Shown here piece after piece: positions 14,319-22,775 of a DNA stretch of 24,611 nucleotides. Each line of letters starts with the position of its first letter. The first letter of the stretch is position 1. A program made the position numbers and the translations under genes. The notes under the pieces are model-generated. The model was not told the origin of the DNA, did not search any database, and saw only the letters and a list, made by a program, of their open reading frames with translations. The DNA is from an uncultured Collinsella sp. (lineage in GTDB: Bacteria > Actinomycetota > Coriobacteriia > Coriobacteriales > Coriobacteriaceae), in the NCBI GenBank assembly GCA_900544225.1, contig UQUD01000017.1, forward strand, positions 1 through 24,611, written 5' to 3'.

Positions 14319-14975
14319 ATGGAGACGACCGCACGCGGCGATGTACCAAAAACGTTGCAAACCATTGCGTATATCAGCATTCCCAATAGCGCCGATCTTG
14401 AGTTTTTGCTCTGGGACTTGCAGGATGCCATCGCCGCCTATGCTCAGCTTTCTGGCACCGCGCTCCCCCGCCCGGTTGATTTGGAGGCGGATGATGCCGA
14501 CAACGTTGCAGACGGCATCGTGCTGGCCATTGAAGATGTGGCTGACGATGAGGCTATGATCGCCGCCGAGCAGATACTCGATCGCCTTGGAAATACAGAG
14601 ACACGCATCTATGTCGTCGTCCAGGCCGCGTCCAAAAACAACAAGCAGGCGGACGAAGTTCTCGACCGCCTGTATCGGGCATGTCTTCTACGTGACCTGC
14701 CATGGTGCGACGGCGTTGTCATCTGTGCCGGCAGCGGCATCGCAGCGCTTCGTCGCTCCCCGCGCATGGGCCTCTTGCGCCGACCGTTTTCGGAAGCGAT
14801 GGACAAGCTCGTGGGCGCTGTGCGCATGGGGTGTTCCGTCGAACACGCGCAGAAGCTCGGTGGCGCCGCAACGGGTGGCGTCGACACCGACGGCATGGTG
14901 CGCGCCACGTCTGCGCTGCCCACACCGATCTGGCACGCCGTTATGAGGCATCTTGCCGAGCACTCAAACTGCTAA
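14319..14975 (+). CDS. Uncharacterised 218-residue protein
   Basis: I do not recognise this family. The gene is credible: ATG with AAAGGAGG 4 nt upstream and codon use like its neighbours. Residues 1-95 are acidic and Asp-rich in the middle. The part about 95-180 alternates hydrophobic strands and helices (TRIYVVVQAASKNNKQADEV, then CDGVVICAGSGI), which loosely recalls flavodoxin-like alpha/beta folds, but there is no clear cofactor motif. No signal peptide or membrane segment is seen. It overlaps the end of the convergent deoxyinosine glycosylase gene by 4 nt (shared ctaa). A role with the divergent aminotransferase is possible but unsupported. Confidence 0.85.
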   Translation: METTARGDVPKTLQTIAYISIPNSADLEFLLWDLQDAIAAYAQLSGTALPRPVDLEADDADNVADGIVLAIEDVADDEAMIAAEQILDRLGNTETRIYVVVQAASKNNKQADEVLDRLYRACLLRDLPWCDGVVICAGSGIAALRRSPRMGLLRRPFSEAMDKLVGAVRMGCSVEHAQKLGGAATGGVDTDGMVRATSALPTPIWHAVMRHLAEHSNC

Positions 14976-15541
14976 ATCGAAAAAGCCTGCCAATCAACGG
15001 CTTCACTCCAGCGCTCGACAAGGCGTTCCAGACGCCACGCCGCATTGGCGGGACTTGTCGACGGCAGAACGATGGCCGGCAGCCCGGTGCGCTCTTGTAG
15101 ATAGCGCTTGTAGAGCCGGCCAGCTGTACCACCGTTGCATATCACCTGCTCAATGGGAGCTGCGCCGGTAATGCGCTCGATATGTGCCGGCACAACGTTA
15201 CGAATGCTCGCGTCACTCGAGCCCTTAATGTCACAGCTCTCGATCACGTCCCACAGGGCTACGCCGCCGTTCAGCAGCATGGAGCGCTTGGCGACAATCG
15301 AGGCGTCGAGCGTCGCAGGCTCACCGCTTGCCAAAGGGTCGCCCTCGTTGGGCGGCACGGGCATACCGAGGCATGCGGCCATCACGCGCCAAAAGCGATT
15401 CTGAGGGTTACCGTAATAAAAGGCATTGGCACGCGAAAGCACCGAGGGAAACGACCCGAGCACCAAAACGCGCGAGCGCTCGTCAAACACGGGTTCAAAC
15501 CCATGCTCAATATGTTGATAGCCCTCGTCCGGCGCGGCCAC
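14972..15541 (-). CDS. DNA-deoxyinosine glycosylase (uracil-DNA glycosylase superfamily)
   Basis: This 189-residue protein has the family signature VLVLGSFPSVLSRANAFYYG followed by NPQNRFWRVMAACLG near residues 25-60, a central ALWDVIESCDIKGSSDASI, and the C-terminal LPSTSPANAAW. These match the hypoxanthine / deoxyinosine DNA glycosylases (family 6 UDG-like), which remove deaminated adenine in base-excision repair. The start is GTG at 15541, 4 nt past the stop of the amylase gene, with GAGGG about 8 nt upstream (inside the amylase end). The two are therefore probably co-translated, although their jobs seem unrelated. Confidence 0.88.
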   Translation of the reverse strand: MAAPDEGYQHIEHGFEPVFDERSRVLVLGSFPSVLSRANAFYYGNPQNRFWRVMAACLGMPVPPNEGDPLASGEPATLDASIVAKRSMLLNGGVALWDVIESCDIKGSSDASIRNVVPAHIERITGAAPIEQVICNGGTAGRLYKRYLQERTGLPAIVLPSTSPANAAWRLERLVERWSEAVDWQAFSI

Positions 15542-15544
15542 GAG

Positions 15545-16921
15545 CTAGGCCCTCAGCAGATAGCGCACCTCGTAGGGTGCAAGCTCAAGGGTACCCGTCA
15601 GCTCGACCGTGGGAGCATCGTCGGCAAGCAGGTCGACGAAGGAGCCGTTGAGTTCGCCGGCTCCAAAGGTATAGGGCTCGTTCACGGCATTGACCGCCAC
15701 AAGCACCGTCGCGTCGTCGCAGGCGCGCTCGAACAGCAGCTGCTTGTTCTGGATCACCACGTTGCGATAGGCACCGTAGTTGAGAGCACGGGCCGCCGCG
15801 TCGTCGGCCGAGCGCAGGTGCGTGAGCTGCGTGATGAACGCCGTCAGCTCGTTGGGCGCAGGCTCATCGAGCGCAGGTCGCAGCGTCCAGTCGCCATCGG
15901 GGCCGCCCTTTTCGCCGGCGATTCCCCACTCGCTGCCATAGTAGACACACGGGATGCCCGGCATGCCAAAGAGCATGCCGTAGGCAGGACGTAGACAGGA
16001 CTTGTCGGTGAGGATGCTCGCCAGGCGCGGCACATCGTGGTTGTCGACAAACGACAGCAGATGTTTGCCGCGGTAGATGCACCACGGATCGCCGCCAAAC
16101 TGGCGGTGCAGCGAATGGGCAATCTCGAACATGTTGACCGAATTAAAGCTGGAGTAAAGGCCCTTGTAACACTCGTAGTTGGTGCAGGAGTCGAGCATCT
16201 CGTCGTTGACGATCTGGTTGTAGTCGCCGTGGAGCGTCTCACCAATCAGCACAAAGTCGGACTTGAGCTCACGGGTAAAAGTATGCAGGCGGCGCATAAA
16301 ATCGCGATCGAGCATATAGGCGACGTCCAGGCGCAGACCGTCGACGCCAAAGACTTCGGCCCAGCGGCGCACGGACTCAAGCAGGTAATCGACCACAGCG
16401 GGATTTTGCAGGTTGAGCTTCACAAGCTCAAAATGGCCTTCCCAACCCTCGTACCAAAAGCCGTCACCATAGCAGGAGTCGCCATCAAAGCTAATGTGGA
16501 ACCAGTCCTTGTAGGGCGAGTCCCACTTGCGCTCCTGCACATCGCGGAAGGCCCAAAAGCCGCGACCGACGTGGTTGAAGACGGCATCGAGCACCACGCG
16601 GATGCCATGGGCGTGCAGCGTCTCGCATACGGCGGCAAAATCGGCATCCCCACCCAGGCGGCGGTCGATATGGCGCAGGCTGCGCGTATCATAGCCGTGG
16701 CTATCAGACTCGAGCGGCGGGTTGATCAGCACAGCGCCAATACCGAGCTCTTGCAGGTAGTCGGCCCATTGGGCGATTTTCATGATGGGCGCATCGGGGT
16801 TGGGCGCGGCGTTGGCAGCCTGGGCGAGCTCATCCTCGGCAACGGGTGCAGCGTTTTCGCGCGGAGCCCCGCAAAAGCCCAGCGGATAGATCTGATAGAA
16901 CGTCGTCTCGTATGCCCACAC
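15545..16921 (-). CDS. GH13 alpha-amylase-type glycoside hydrolase
   Basis: This 458-residue enzyme of the alpha-amylase family shows all four conserved regions: DAVFNH (112-117), GLRLDVA with the nucleophile Asp199, GETLHGDYN with the acid/base Glu228, and FVDNHD with Asp296. There is a short C-terminal beta domain. No signal peptide is visible, so it probably acts in the cytoplasm on imported maltodextrins, like maltodextrin glucosidases or cyclomaltodextrinases. Exact specificity (alpha-1,4 hydrolysis or transfer) cannot be told. The start is GTG with GGGAGG 5 nt upstream. It is first of a two-gene unit with the deoxyinosine glycosylase. A palindromic repeat lies upstream. Confidence 0.93.
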   Translation of the reverse strand: MWAYETTFYQIYPLGFCGAPRENAAPVAEDELAQAANAAPNPDAPIMKIAQWADYLQELGIGAVLINPPLESDSHGYDTRSLRHIDRRLGGDADFAAVCETLHAHGIRVVLDAVFNHVGRGFWAFRDVQERKWDSPYKDWFHISFDGDSCYGDGFWYEGWEGHFELVKLNLQNPAVVDYLLESVRRWAEVFGVDGLRLDVAYMLDRDFMRRLHTFTRELKSDFVLIGETLHGDYNQIVNDEMLDSCTNYECYKGLYSSFNSVNMFEIAHSLHRQFGGDPWCIYRGKHLLSFVDNHDVPRLASILTDKSCLRPAYGMLFGMPGIPCVYYGSEWGIAGEKGGPDGDWTLRPALDEPAPNELTAFITQLTHLRSADDAAARALNYGAYRNVVIQNKQLLFERACDDATVLVAVNAVNEPYTFGAGELNGSFVDLLADDAPTVELTGTLELAPYEVRYLLRA

Positions 16922-16993
16922 AACAGCCTCCCGGTAAGCTCAACACAACGCCATCCATTGTATGCCTGCCGTGCATCCCCTCCCCCAAAATAA

Positions 16994-17058
16994 GTTGCGG
17001 TGGAATAGGGACTGTTTGCCGGGTTTATTGGGCCCAGCAGTCCGTATTTCACCGCAAC
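16994..17058. repeat. Palindromic repeat (REP-like hairpin) between MFS gene and amylase
   Basis: Arms 16994-17014 and 17038-17058 (gttgcggtg at one outer end) pair over 21 bp with two mismatches, with a 23-nt loop. On the minus strand the stem is followed by TTATTTT, so it may also end MFS transcription. Pieces aatagggac and ggtttatt are shared with the 18-nt repeats near the left edge. Confidence 0.8.
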
Positions 17059-17075
17059 TGATGAGGAGGATGTGG

Positions 17076-18272
17076 CTAGGCGACGGGCTTTGCGCGGCGT
17101 ATGGCTGGGAACATCACCGTGATAGCGAGGATGACGCCCACGACGGCAATCGACCCGCCCGCGAAGCCGATCCAAGCGATACCGGGACCCGAAACCACGG
17201 CGCCGCCGATTGCGGTGCCCGTGCCAATACCGAGGTTAAACAGGCCCGAGAAGATCGACATGGCGACGGCCGACGAATCTGCCGGCGTGTGCTTGATGAG
17301 CTCGGCCTGAAACGCCACGTTAAAGGCCGTGGCGCAGCAACCCCACAGTGCGCAGACGGCAAGCACTGTCACGAGCGACGATGCGGCCGGCCCCATGAGC
17401 AGCAGAGCCACCGGCACGCCGGAAAGCGTGATAGCAAGGAACGGAAAACGGTGCCCGTCGAACAGGCGGCTGAACAGCCAGCTGCCCACCAAGCCGGAAC
17501 AGCCAAACGCCGTCAGCGTCATGGTGATGGCGCCCGCATCGACGTGCGCGACCTGCGCCAGGAAGGGCTCGATATAGCTGTAGCTTGCGTAATAGCCGGT
17601 CGCCATGAAGACCGTGACTGCGTAGAGCGCGATGAGGAGCGGGTTCTTGAGCAGCTCGGGCAGCTGTTTGACGGTAAAGCGCTCACCCGCCGGCATGGCC
17701 GGGAACACCGCTGCCTGGTAGACGACCGCGATGGCTGAGAGGCCCCCGACCACGGCAAACGTCATGCGCCAGCCCACGGCCAAGCCAATAGCGCGACCGA
17801 GAGGCAGGCCAAAGATCTGCGCGATGGACGAGCCCGTGGCGATCATGCTGATGGCGAGCGCGCCGTGGCGAGTGTCGACCAGGCGCGAGGCCATAATCGA
17901 GGCGACTGACCAGAACACGGCATGTGCGCAAGCGACCACCAGGCGCGCGCAGACCAGGATGGGATAGGTCGGCGCCACAGCGGACAGGAACTGACCGAGC
18001 GAGAACACGGCCAGCACGCCCAGCAGCATCCGCTTGAACTCGAAGCGCGAGGCAAACACCATGAGCGGCAACGACAGCAGCATGACGCCCCAGGCATAGA
18101 CCGAGATCATGATGCCAGCTTGGGCCTCGGTGAGCGAAAACGATGCAGCGATGTCGGTCAGCAGGCCGATGGGCATGAACTCCGACGTGTTGAACACGAA
18201 CGCGCAGCAGGTGAGCCCGATGAGCGGGAGCCACTGCCTGAGCGTGATGCCGTCTTGCCTTGCCTGACTCAT
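17076..18272 (-). CDS. MFS transporter, SotB/AraJ-like sugar efflux family
   Basis: This 398-residue inner-membrane protein has about 12 predicted transmembrane helices. Its N-terminus matches the E. coli SotB pattern closely: FVFNTSEFMPIGLLTDIA, then SVYAWGVMLLSLPLM, then AHAVFWSVASIMASR and GLPLGRAIGLAVGWRMTF. SotB-type carriers export sugars or arabinose-like compounds and some drugs by proton antiport; the substrate here is unknown. I chose ATG at 18272 because GGAG lies 9 nt upstream. The frame is also open from a TTG at 18287, but that start has no ribosome binding site. It has its own promoter overlapping the feoB terminator. Confidence 0.92.
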   Translation of the reverse strand: MSQARQDGITLRQWLPLIGLTCCAFVFNTSEFMPIGLLTDIAASFSLTEAQAGIMISVYAWGVMLLSLPLMVFASRFEFKRMLLGVLAVFSLGQFLSAVAPTYPILVCARLVVACAHAVFWSVASIMASRLVDTRHGALAISMIATGSSIAQIFGLPLGRAIGLAVGWRMTFAVVGGLSAIAVVYQAAVFPAMPAGERFTVKQLPELLKNPLLIALYAVTVFMATGYYASYSYIEPFLAQVAHVDAGAITMTLTAFGCSGLVGSWLFSRLFDGHRFPFLAITLSGVPVALLLMGPAASSLVTVLAVCALWGCCATAFNVAFQAELIKHTPADSSAVAMSIFSGLFNLGIGTGTAIGGAVVSGPGIAWIGFAGGSIAVVGVILAITVMFPAIRRAKPVA

Positions 18273-18305
18273 ATATAACGTCTCCAATCATTTTGAGTGG
18301 AGGCG

Positions 18306-18335
18306 ATTATATAGCAACGGCCCCGCATCTGTCAG
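18306..18335 (-). promoter_or_regulatory. Promoter of the MFS gene
   Basis: On the minus strand CTGACA (18335-18330) and a perfect TATAAT (18311-18306) are separated by 18 nt, about 35 nt before the ATG. The -35 box sits inside the loop and arm of the hairpin at 18318-18352. Confidence 0.65.
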
Positions 18336-18352
18336 CAACAGATGCGGGGCCG
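18318..18352. terminator. Terminator hairpin between feoB and the MFS gene
   Basis: A 15-bp perfect stem (cggccccgcatctgt with acagatgcggggccg) has a 5-nt loop. The T tract on the minus strand is poor, so it may act as a weak terminator or an mRNA-stabilising hairpin. It lies 41 nt past the feoB stop codon. Confidence 0.7.
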
Positions 18353-18393
18353 AAAACAATTCGATACACAGAGGTTGCGCCGTCAATAAATAA

Positions 18394-20754
18394 CTAAGCC
18401 AGCCCCAGCAATATGCCCGCCGAATGCACGACAAACGCCACGATCCAGGCGACCGTCACTTGAAATGCGAATACGGCAACGGCGTAGCGCGCGCCCAGCT
18501 CGCTCTTGACGGCGCCGATGGCAGCCACGCAGGGCGGATACAGCAGCGTGAAGACCAAAAACACGTAGGCGGTGAACGGCGAAAACATGGTCGACAACAC
18601 CGCAGGCGAGGTCGCGCCCAAAAGCACCGTGAGGGTCGAGATGACACTCTCCTTGGCGATAAGTCCGGTGACGAGCGCCGTGGATGCACGCCAGTCGCCA
18701 AAGCCAAGCGGCGCCAGCGCCGGCGCGATAATGCTACCCAGACCGGCAAGCAGACTCTGCGACTGATCGGCGACCACATTAAAGCGGATGTCGAACGTCT
18801 GAAGGAACCAGATGACCACGGTCGCGGCAAAGATAATGGTAAAGGCCTTGGTAATAAAGTCCTTGGCCTTATCCCATGCCAGCATCACCGTCGTCTTGAC
18901 ACTCGGCAAGCGGTAGTTGGGAAGCTCCATGATAAACGGCACCGGGTCGCCCTTAAATGCCGTGCGGTTGAGCACCAGAGCGGCAATGCAGCCGACCGCA
19001 ATGCCAATCAGATAGAGCGAGACCATGGCGGGGACCGTCGCCTGCGGGAAGAATGCTCCGCACAGCAAGCCGTAAACCGGCAGCTTGGCCGAGCAGCTCA
19101 TGAACGGCGTGAGCATGACGGTCATCTTGCGGTCGTGCTCGGATGGGAGCGTACGGGTCGACATGATAGCCGGCACGGTGCAGCCAAAACCGACGAGCAT
19201 GGGCACAAAGCTGCGGCCCGACAGGCCAAAGCGACGCAATACCTTATCCATGACAAAGGCCACGCGCGCCATGTAGCCCGAGTCTTCCAGAATGGAAAGG
19301 AACAAGAAGAGCACGACGATAATCGGCAGGAAGGTCAGCACGCTGCCCACACCCGTAAGCACGCCGTCGACAGCCAGCGAGCGCACTACGTCGTTGGTGC
19401 CGAACGCCTTGAGACCCGCATCGGCCGAGGCGATGATGGCAGCGATGCCGTCCTCCATAAGTCCCTGCAACGCCGCGCCGATCACGCCAAACGTCAGCCA
19501 AAAGACGAGACCCATGATCACCAGGAACGCCGGGATGGCCGTGTAGCGACCCGTCAGGATGCGGTCAATCTTGACGGAGCGCACGTGCTCGCGGCTCTCG
19601 TGCGGCTTGACGACGCAACGCCCGCACACGTCGCCGATAAAGCCGAAGCGCATGTCAGCCAGCGCAGATAGACGGTCGGTGCCGGCCTCGCCCTCCATTT
19701 GGCTAATGATGTGCTCGATGGCGTCGAGCTCGTTGCGGTCCAGGTGAAGCGCCTCGGTCACCAGCTCGTCGCCCTCAACCAGCTTGGTCGCCGCAAAACG
19801 CACGGGAATGTGCGCCGTCGCGGCATGGTCCTCGATAAGGTTGGCGATGCCGTGAATGCAGCGATGCAGCGCGCCGCCGTCCGGACCATCGGGCGCGCAG
19901 AAGTCCAGGCGACCGGGACGCTCGCGGAACCGCGCCACGTGCAAGGCATGATCCACCAACTCGCCAATACCCTCGTTGCGGGCAGCACTAATGGGAACAA
20001 CAGGCACGCCCAGCAGGCTCTCGAGCAAATTGACGTCCACGGCGCCGCCGTTGGCCGTCACCTCGTCCATCATGTTGAGCGCGATGACCATGGGTCGATC
20101 GAGCTCCATAAGCTGCAGCGTCAGGTAAAGGTTACGCTCGATGTTGGTGGCGTCGATGATATCGATGATGGCGTCGGGGTGCTCATCCAGGATAAACTGG
20201 CGGCTTACGATCTCCTCGCCCGTGTACGGCGACAGAGAGTAAATGCCGGGCAGATCAGTGACGCTCGCCTCGGGGTGGTTGCGGATGGCGCCATCTTTGC
20301 GGTCGACCGTCACGCCAGGAAAGTTACCGACATGCTGGTTGGAGCCCGTCAGCTGGTTGAACAGCGTGGTCTTGCCGCAGTTTTGGTTGCCGGCGAGGGC
20401 AAAATGCAGCGGTGCGCCCTCGGGCACGGCCGTCTTTGCCGCGCGGGGCGAATACGTCCCCTCGCCCAGGGCCGGATGCTCCGTCGTGCCGATTGCGGCG
20501 TTAGCGCGCGGACCCGTATCGGTGTCGTGAATGCCCACGAGCTCGATGCGAGCGGCATCGTCCTTGCGCAGCGTCAACTCGTAGCCGCGTAGGCGAATCT
20601 CGAGCGGGTCGCCCATGGGGGCGTACTTCATCATGGTGACTTCGGTGCCCGGCGTTAGGCCCATGTCCAAAATATGCTGTCGGAGTGCCTGGTCGTCCGA
20701 TGCCACCGATGCGACAACGGCGTCCTTTCCAATCTCGAGTGTATCGAGTCTCAC
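18394..20754 (-). CDS. feoB: Ferrous iron transporter, FeoA-FeoB fusion
   Basis: This 786-residue protein combines FeoA (about residues 1-75, SH3-like) and FeoB, the inner-membrane carrier for Fe(II). The G domain shows G1 GNQNCGKT (122-129; Gln replaces the usual Pro), the switch HVGNFPGVTVDRK, G3 DLPG (167-170) and G4 NMMD (227-230). The membrane part follows from about residue 390, including GYMARVAFVMDKVLRRFGL and LVGFGCTVPAIMSTR with the conserved Cys of the proposed iron path. The length suits a fusion. The start is GTG with GGAGG 9 nt upstream. No separate feoA or feoC is seen nearby. A promoter and two palindromic operators lie upstream, consistent with iron control. Confidence 0.97.
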   Translation of the reverse strand: MRLDTLEIGKDAVVASVASDDQALRQHILDMGLTPGTEVTMMKYAPMGDPLEIRLRGYELTLRKDDAARIELVGIHDTDTGPRANAAIGTTEHPALGEGTYSPRAAKTAVPEGAPLHFALAGNQNCGKTTLFNQLTGSNQHVGNFPGVTVDRKDGAIRNHPEASVTDLPGIYSLSPYTGEEIVSRQFILDEHPDAIIDIIDATNIERNLYLTLQLMELDRPMVIALNMMDEVTANGGAVDVNLLESLLGVPVVPISAARNEGIGELVDHALHVARFRERPGRLDFCAPDGPDGGALHRCIHGIANLIEDHAATAHIPVRFAATKLVEGDELVTEALHLDRNELDAIEHIISQMEGEAGTDRLSALADMRFGFIGDVCGRCVVKPHESREHVRSVKIDRILTGRYTAIPAFLVIMGLVFWLTFGVIGAALQGLMEDGIAAIIASADAGLKAFGTNDVVRSLAVDGVLTGVGSVLTFLPIIVVLFLFLSILEDSGYMARVAFVMDKVLRRFGLSGRSFVPMLVGFGCTVPAIMSTRTLPSEHDRKMTVMLTPFMSCSAKLPVYGLLCGAFFPQATVPAMVSLYLIGIAVGCIAALVLNRTAFKGDPVPFIMELPNYRLPSVKTTVMLAWDKAKDFITKAFTIIFAATVVIWFLQTFDIRFNVVADQSQSLLAGLGSIIAPALAPLGFGDWRASTALVTGLIAKESVISTLTVLLGATSPAVLSTMFSPFTAYVFLVFTLLYPPCVAAIGAVKSELGARYAVAVFAFQVTVAWIVAFVVHSAGILLGLA

Positions 20755-20795
20755 GTCCGCGTTCCTCCCCCGGCGCCCACAGGGCGTTGCATTTT

Positions 20796-20828
20796 GTTTA
20801 CCATGGCTAACCGTTTGCCATGGCTAAC
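20796..20828. promoter_or_regulatory. Two tandem palindromic operators before feoB
   Basis: GTTTACCATGGCTAAC (20796-20811) and GTTTGCCATGGCTAAC (20813-20828) are near-perfect palindromes of the form GTTnGCCATGGCnAAC repeated with a 17-bp period. They lie between the promoter and the start codon, where a bound repressor would block transcription. An iron-responsive DtxR/IdeR-like regulator is a reasonable guess, since the half-site GTTAGCC recalls the IdeR consensus, but the regulator is not in this window. Confidence 0.7.
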
Positions 20829-20843
20829 CAATTGTAACCATGC

Positions 20844-20873
20844 ATGATAGCGCGAACACACAACGATGTTCAA
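20844..20873 (-). promoter_or_regulatory. feoB promoter
   Basis: On the minus strand TTGAAC (20873-20868) and TATCAT (20849-20844) are separated by 18 nt. Transcription would start a few bases before the tandem operators. Confidence 0.6.
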
Positions 20874-20879
20874 TCGACA

Positions 20880-21050
20880 GATCGGTGCAAGGGGGATTCC
20901 GGGCCGTGGTTTCCCCGAGGACCGAAAGCCGCCCGCCCCCTCGACAAAATGATCCATTCCCTTCGTCGCATGCAAAACAACCAAGGAGTGTCCCAAGGCG
21001 CCGGCACAACAGGAACGTCCCCAGCTGCCGGCAGCATTTCGCCGCAACAG
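20880..21050. other. Intergenic repeat-like sequence, no gene
   Basis: Open frames cross this region but none has a ribosome binding site or a recognisable product. The stretch near 20986-21022 contains gtgtccc, gcgccggcacaac and ggaacgtcccc, wording I associate with short dispersed intergenic elements in Coriobacteriia. The segment atgatccattcccttcgtcg near 20947 loosely resembles tgatccgttttcctccgtcc near 24514. This is from memory of such elements, not from a search. Confidence 0.4.
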
Positions 21051-21055
21051 CAAAG

Positions 21056-21089
21056 GCCCGCGCTGGCAACAAATGTCACCTGCGCGGGC
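21056..21089 (-). terminator. Probable terminator of the APC transporter transcript
   Basis: The stem gcccgcgc (21056-21063) with gcgcgggc (21082-21089) is followed on the minus strand by CTTTG. The T tract is short. It lies about 110 nt beyond the transporter stop codon. Confidence 0.55.
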
Positions 21090-21202
21090 TTGGTGGGCGC
21101 TCACATAGGCACGTTATAGAGACCCACATCAGCTATGGAATGCCAAGTAGCACCGATACGCGATGCCCGCCGGCTTACCTAGCAATGAAACTCGCCATAG
21201 CC

Positions 21203-22666
21203 TTAGACAATCGGCGCAATGCCGGCAAAGTGCAGATACAGCGAAATGATTGCCACGACAATGACCACCGCTGCGATCAGCTTGTCGTGCAGATGCGGAA
21301 GTACCGGCTTACCGCGGCCTCGCTCGCCCAGCATATAAACGGGAATGGCCGGAGCAAAAAGAATCGTCGTGATCATAACGCCCTGAAGACCCGTCGACCA
21401 CACCAGGAACAATGTGTAGATGAAGCCGAGCGTACCGAAGAAGCGCGCCTTGCCGACGCTTGGCGCATGCGGCCCGTCCAGATGCTCGTTCTTCCAGCCA
21501 ATCACCATGTAATAAGCTGCCGAGCACACGTACGGAACTAGGATCGTATTAACTGCGCAGCTGTAGAAGAACTGGTACGTGCTCGCCGCCACATACGACA
21601 CGATCAAGAAGAGTTGCGTAATGCCGGAGCTCACGAGAACCGTTACCACCGGGGCGTCGTGCTTGTTCGTCTTGGCAAACGCCAGAGGGAAGGATCCCTG
21701 GCGTGCTGCCTCGAACGGCGTCTCGGACGCAATGATGACATAGCCCAGCATCGCGCCGACCAGCGAGAGAATAACGCCAAGGTTTACGATGGCAGCGCCA
21801 ACAGGACCGATTGCGCACTCGAGAATTCCCGCCATGGAGGGCGTTGCGAGCTGTGCCATCTCCTCGCGCGGCATAATGCCGAGTGACAGCATCGAGATGA
21901 TCAGATACAGCGTGAACACAGCCGCGAATCCAAGTGCCGTCGAGCGGCCGACGTCACGCACGTACTTTGCACGGCCCGAGATAACGACAGCGCCCTCGAT
22001 GCCCGTGAAGACCCAGACAAGGGCGATCATGGTCGAGACAACCTGCTCGCCAAAGCCAGGACCAGCCGGCTCTCCCCAGAAGTTGTCCATAAAGATATCG
22101 ACGTTGAACTTGCCCAGGAGCACGATGCTCAGCACAAAGAGTCCCAGCGGCACCAGCTTCGCCAACGTAACGATCGTGTTAATGCCCGCAGCCTCCTTAA
22201 CGCCACGAAGCACAAGGGCGGTAAGGAACCACAAAAACACACTGGCGCAGACGATGGAAAGCAAGTTGTTGCCCGCGCCAAACGCAGGGAAGAAATAGCC
22301 CAGCGCGCTAAACAGCAAGAGCGCAAAGCTCACGTTGGAAAGACATGCGCTGATCCAGTAGCCCCAGGCGGAGTTGAATCCAATGTAATCGCCAAAACCG
22401 GCCGCAGCGTATGCATAGATGCCGCCGGTCAGGTCGGGACGGGCCTGAGACAAACCGTTGAACACCATCATCAGCGCAAAGACGCCAATAAAGCAAATTC
22501 CCCACGAGACGATAACTGCACCGGTATTTGCCCCGCCCGCTGCCATATCGCCGGCAAGCGAGAAGATGCCGCCACAAATACTGGCGGTAATGACCATCAT
22601 GGTCAGACGAAAGAGATCGAGGCCATTAGGGTCGATAATCTCGTCGTTTTGAGCTTTAGAGGCCAT
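21203..22666 (-). CDS. APC-family basic amino acid transporter or antiporter
   Basis: This 487-residue integral membrane protein has about 12-13 predicted helices and the layout of the APC basic amino-acid/polyamine antiporter (APA) group, which includes ArcD-type arginine/ornithine exchangers. The first helix carries the family's unwound motif region SICGGIFSLAGDMA, and TGGIYAYAAAGFGDYIGFNSAWGYW and ALVWVFTGIEGAVVISGRAK are typical later blocks. It lies 109 bp downstream of the DDAH gene on the same strand, so I infer that its substrate is arginine-like: methylarginine in, or citrulline out. ATG at 22666 has AAGGGGG about 10 nt upstream. Confidence 0.9.
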   Translation of the reverse strand: MASKAQNDEIIDPNGLDLFRLTMMVITASICGGIFSLAGDMAAGGANTGAVIVSWGICFIGVFALMMVFNGLSQARPDLTGGIYAYAAAGFGDYIGFNSAWGYWISACLSNVSFALLLFSALGYFFPAFGAGNNLLSIVCASVFLWFLTALVLRGVKEAAGINTIVTLAKLVPLGLFVLSIVLLGKFNVDIFMDNFWGEPAGPGFGEQVVSTMIALVWVFTGIEGAVVISGRAKYVRDVGRSTALGFAAVFTLYLIISMLSLGIMPREEMAQLATPSMAGILECAIGPVGAAIVNLGVILSLVGAMLGYVIIASETPFEAARQGSFPLAFAKTNKHDAPVVTVLVSSGITQLFLIVSYVAASTYQFFYSCAVNTILVPYVCSAAYYMVIGWKNEHLDGPHAPSVGKARFFGTLGFIYTLFLVWSTGLQGVMITTILFAPAIPVYMLGERGRGKPVLPHLHDKLIAAVVIVVAIISLYLHFAGIAPIV

Positions 22667-22775
22667 TGTATGTGCACCCCCTTCATCATGTGATCGAACG
22701 AAAGATGACCCGGACGTCCCGAATCGGGTGCCGGGCCATCGGTCAAGCGATCATCAGACTGTTACAGCCATCGCG

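Noticed and set aside
18424..19671. Plus-strand open frame opposite feoB
   Set aside because: His/Arg/Gln-rich antisense translation with no recognisable domain and no start signal. feoB is certain on the other strand.
20840..21541. Plus-strand open frames running from the feoB upstream region into the transporter gene
   Set aside because: They have no ribosome binding site and run into the antisense of the transporter. The first half is repeat-like intergenic sequence.
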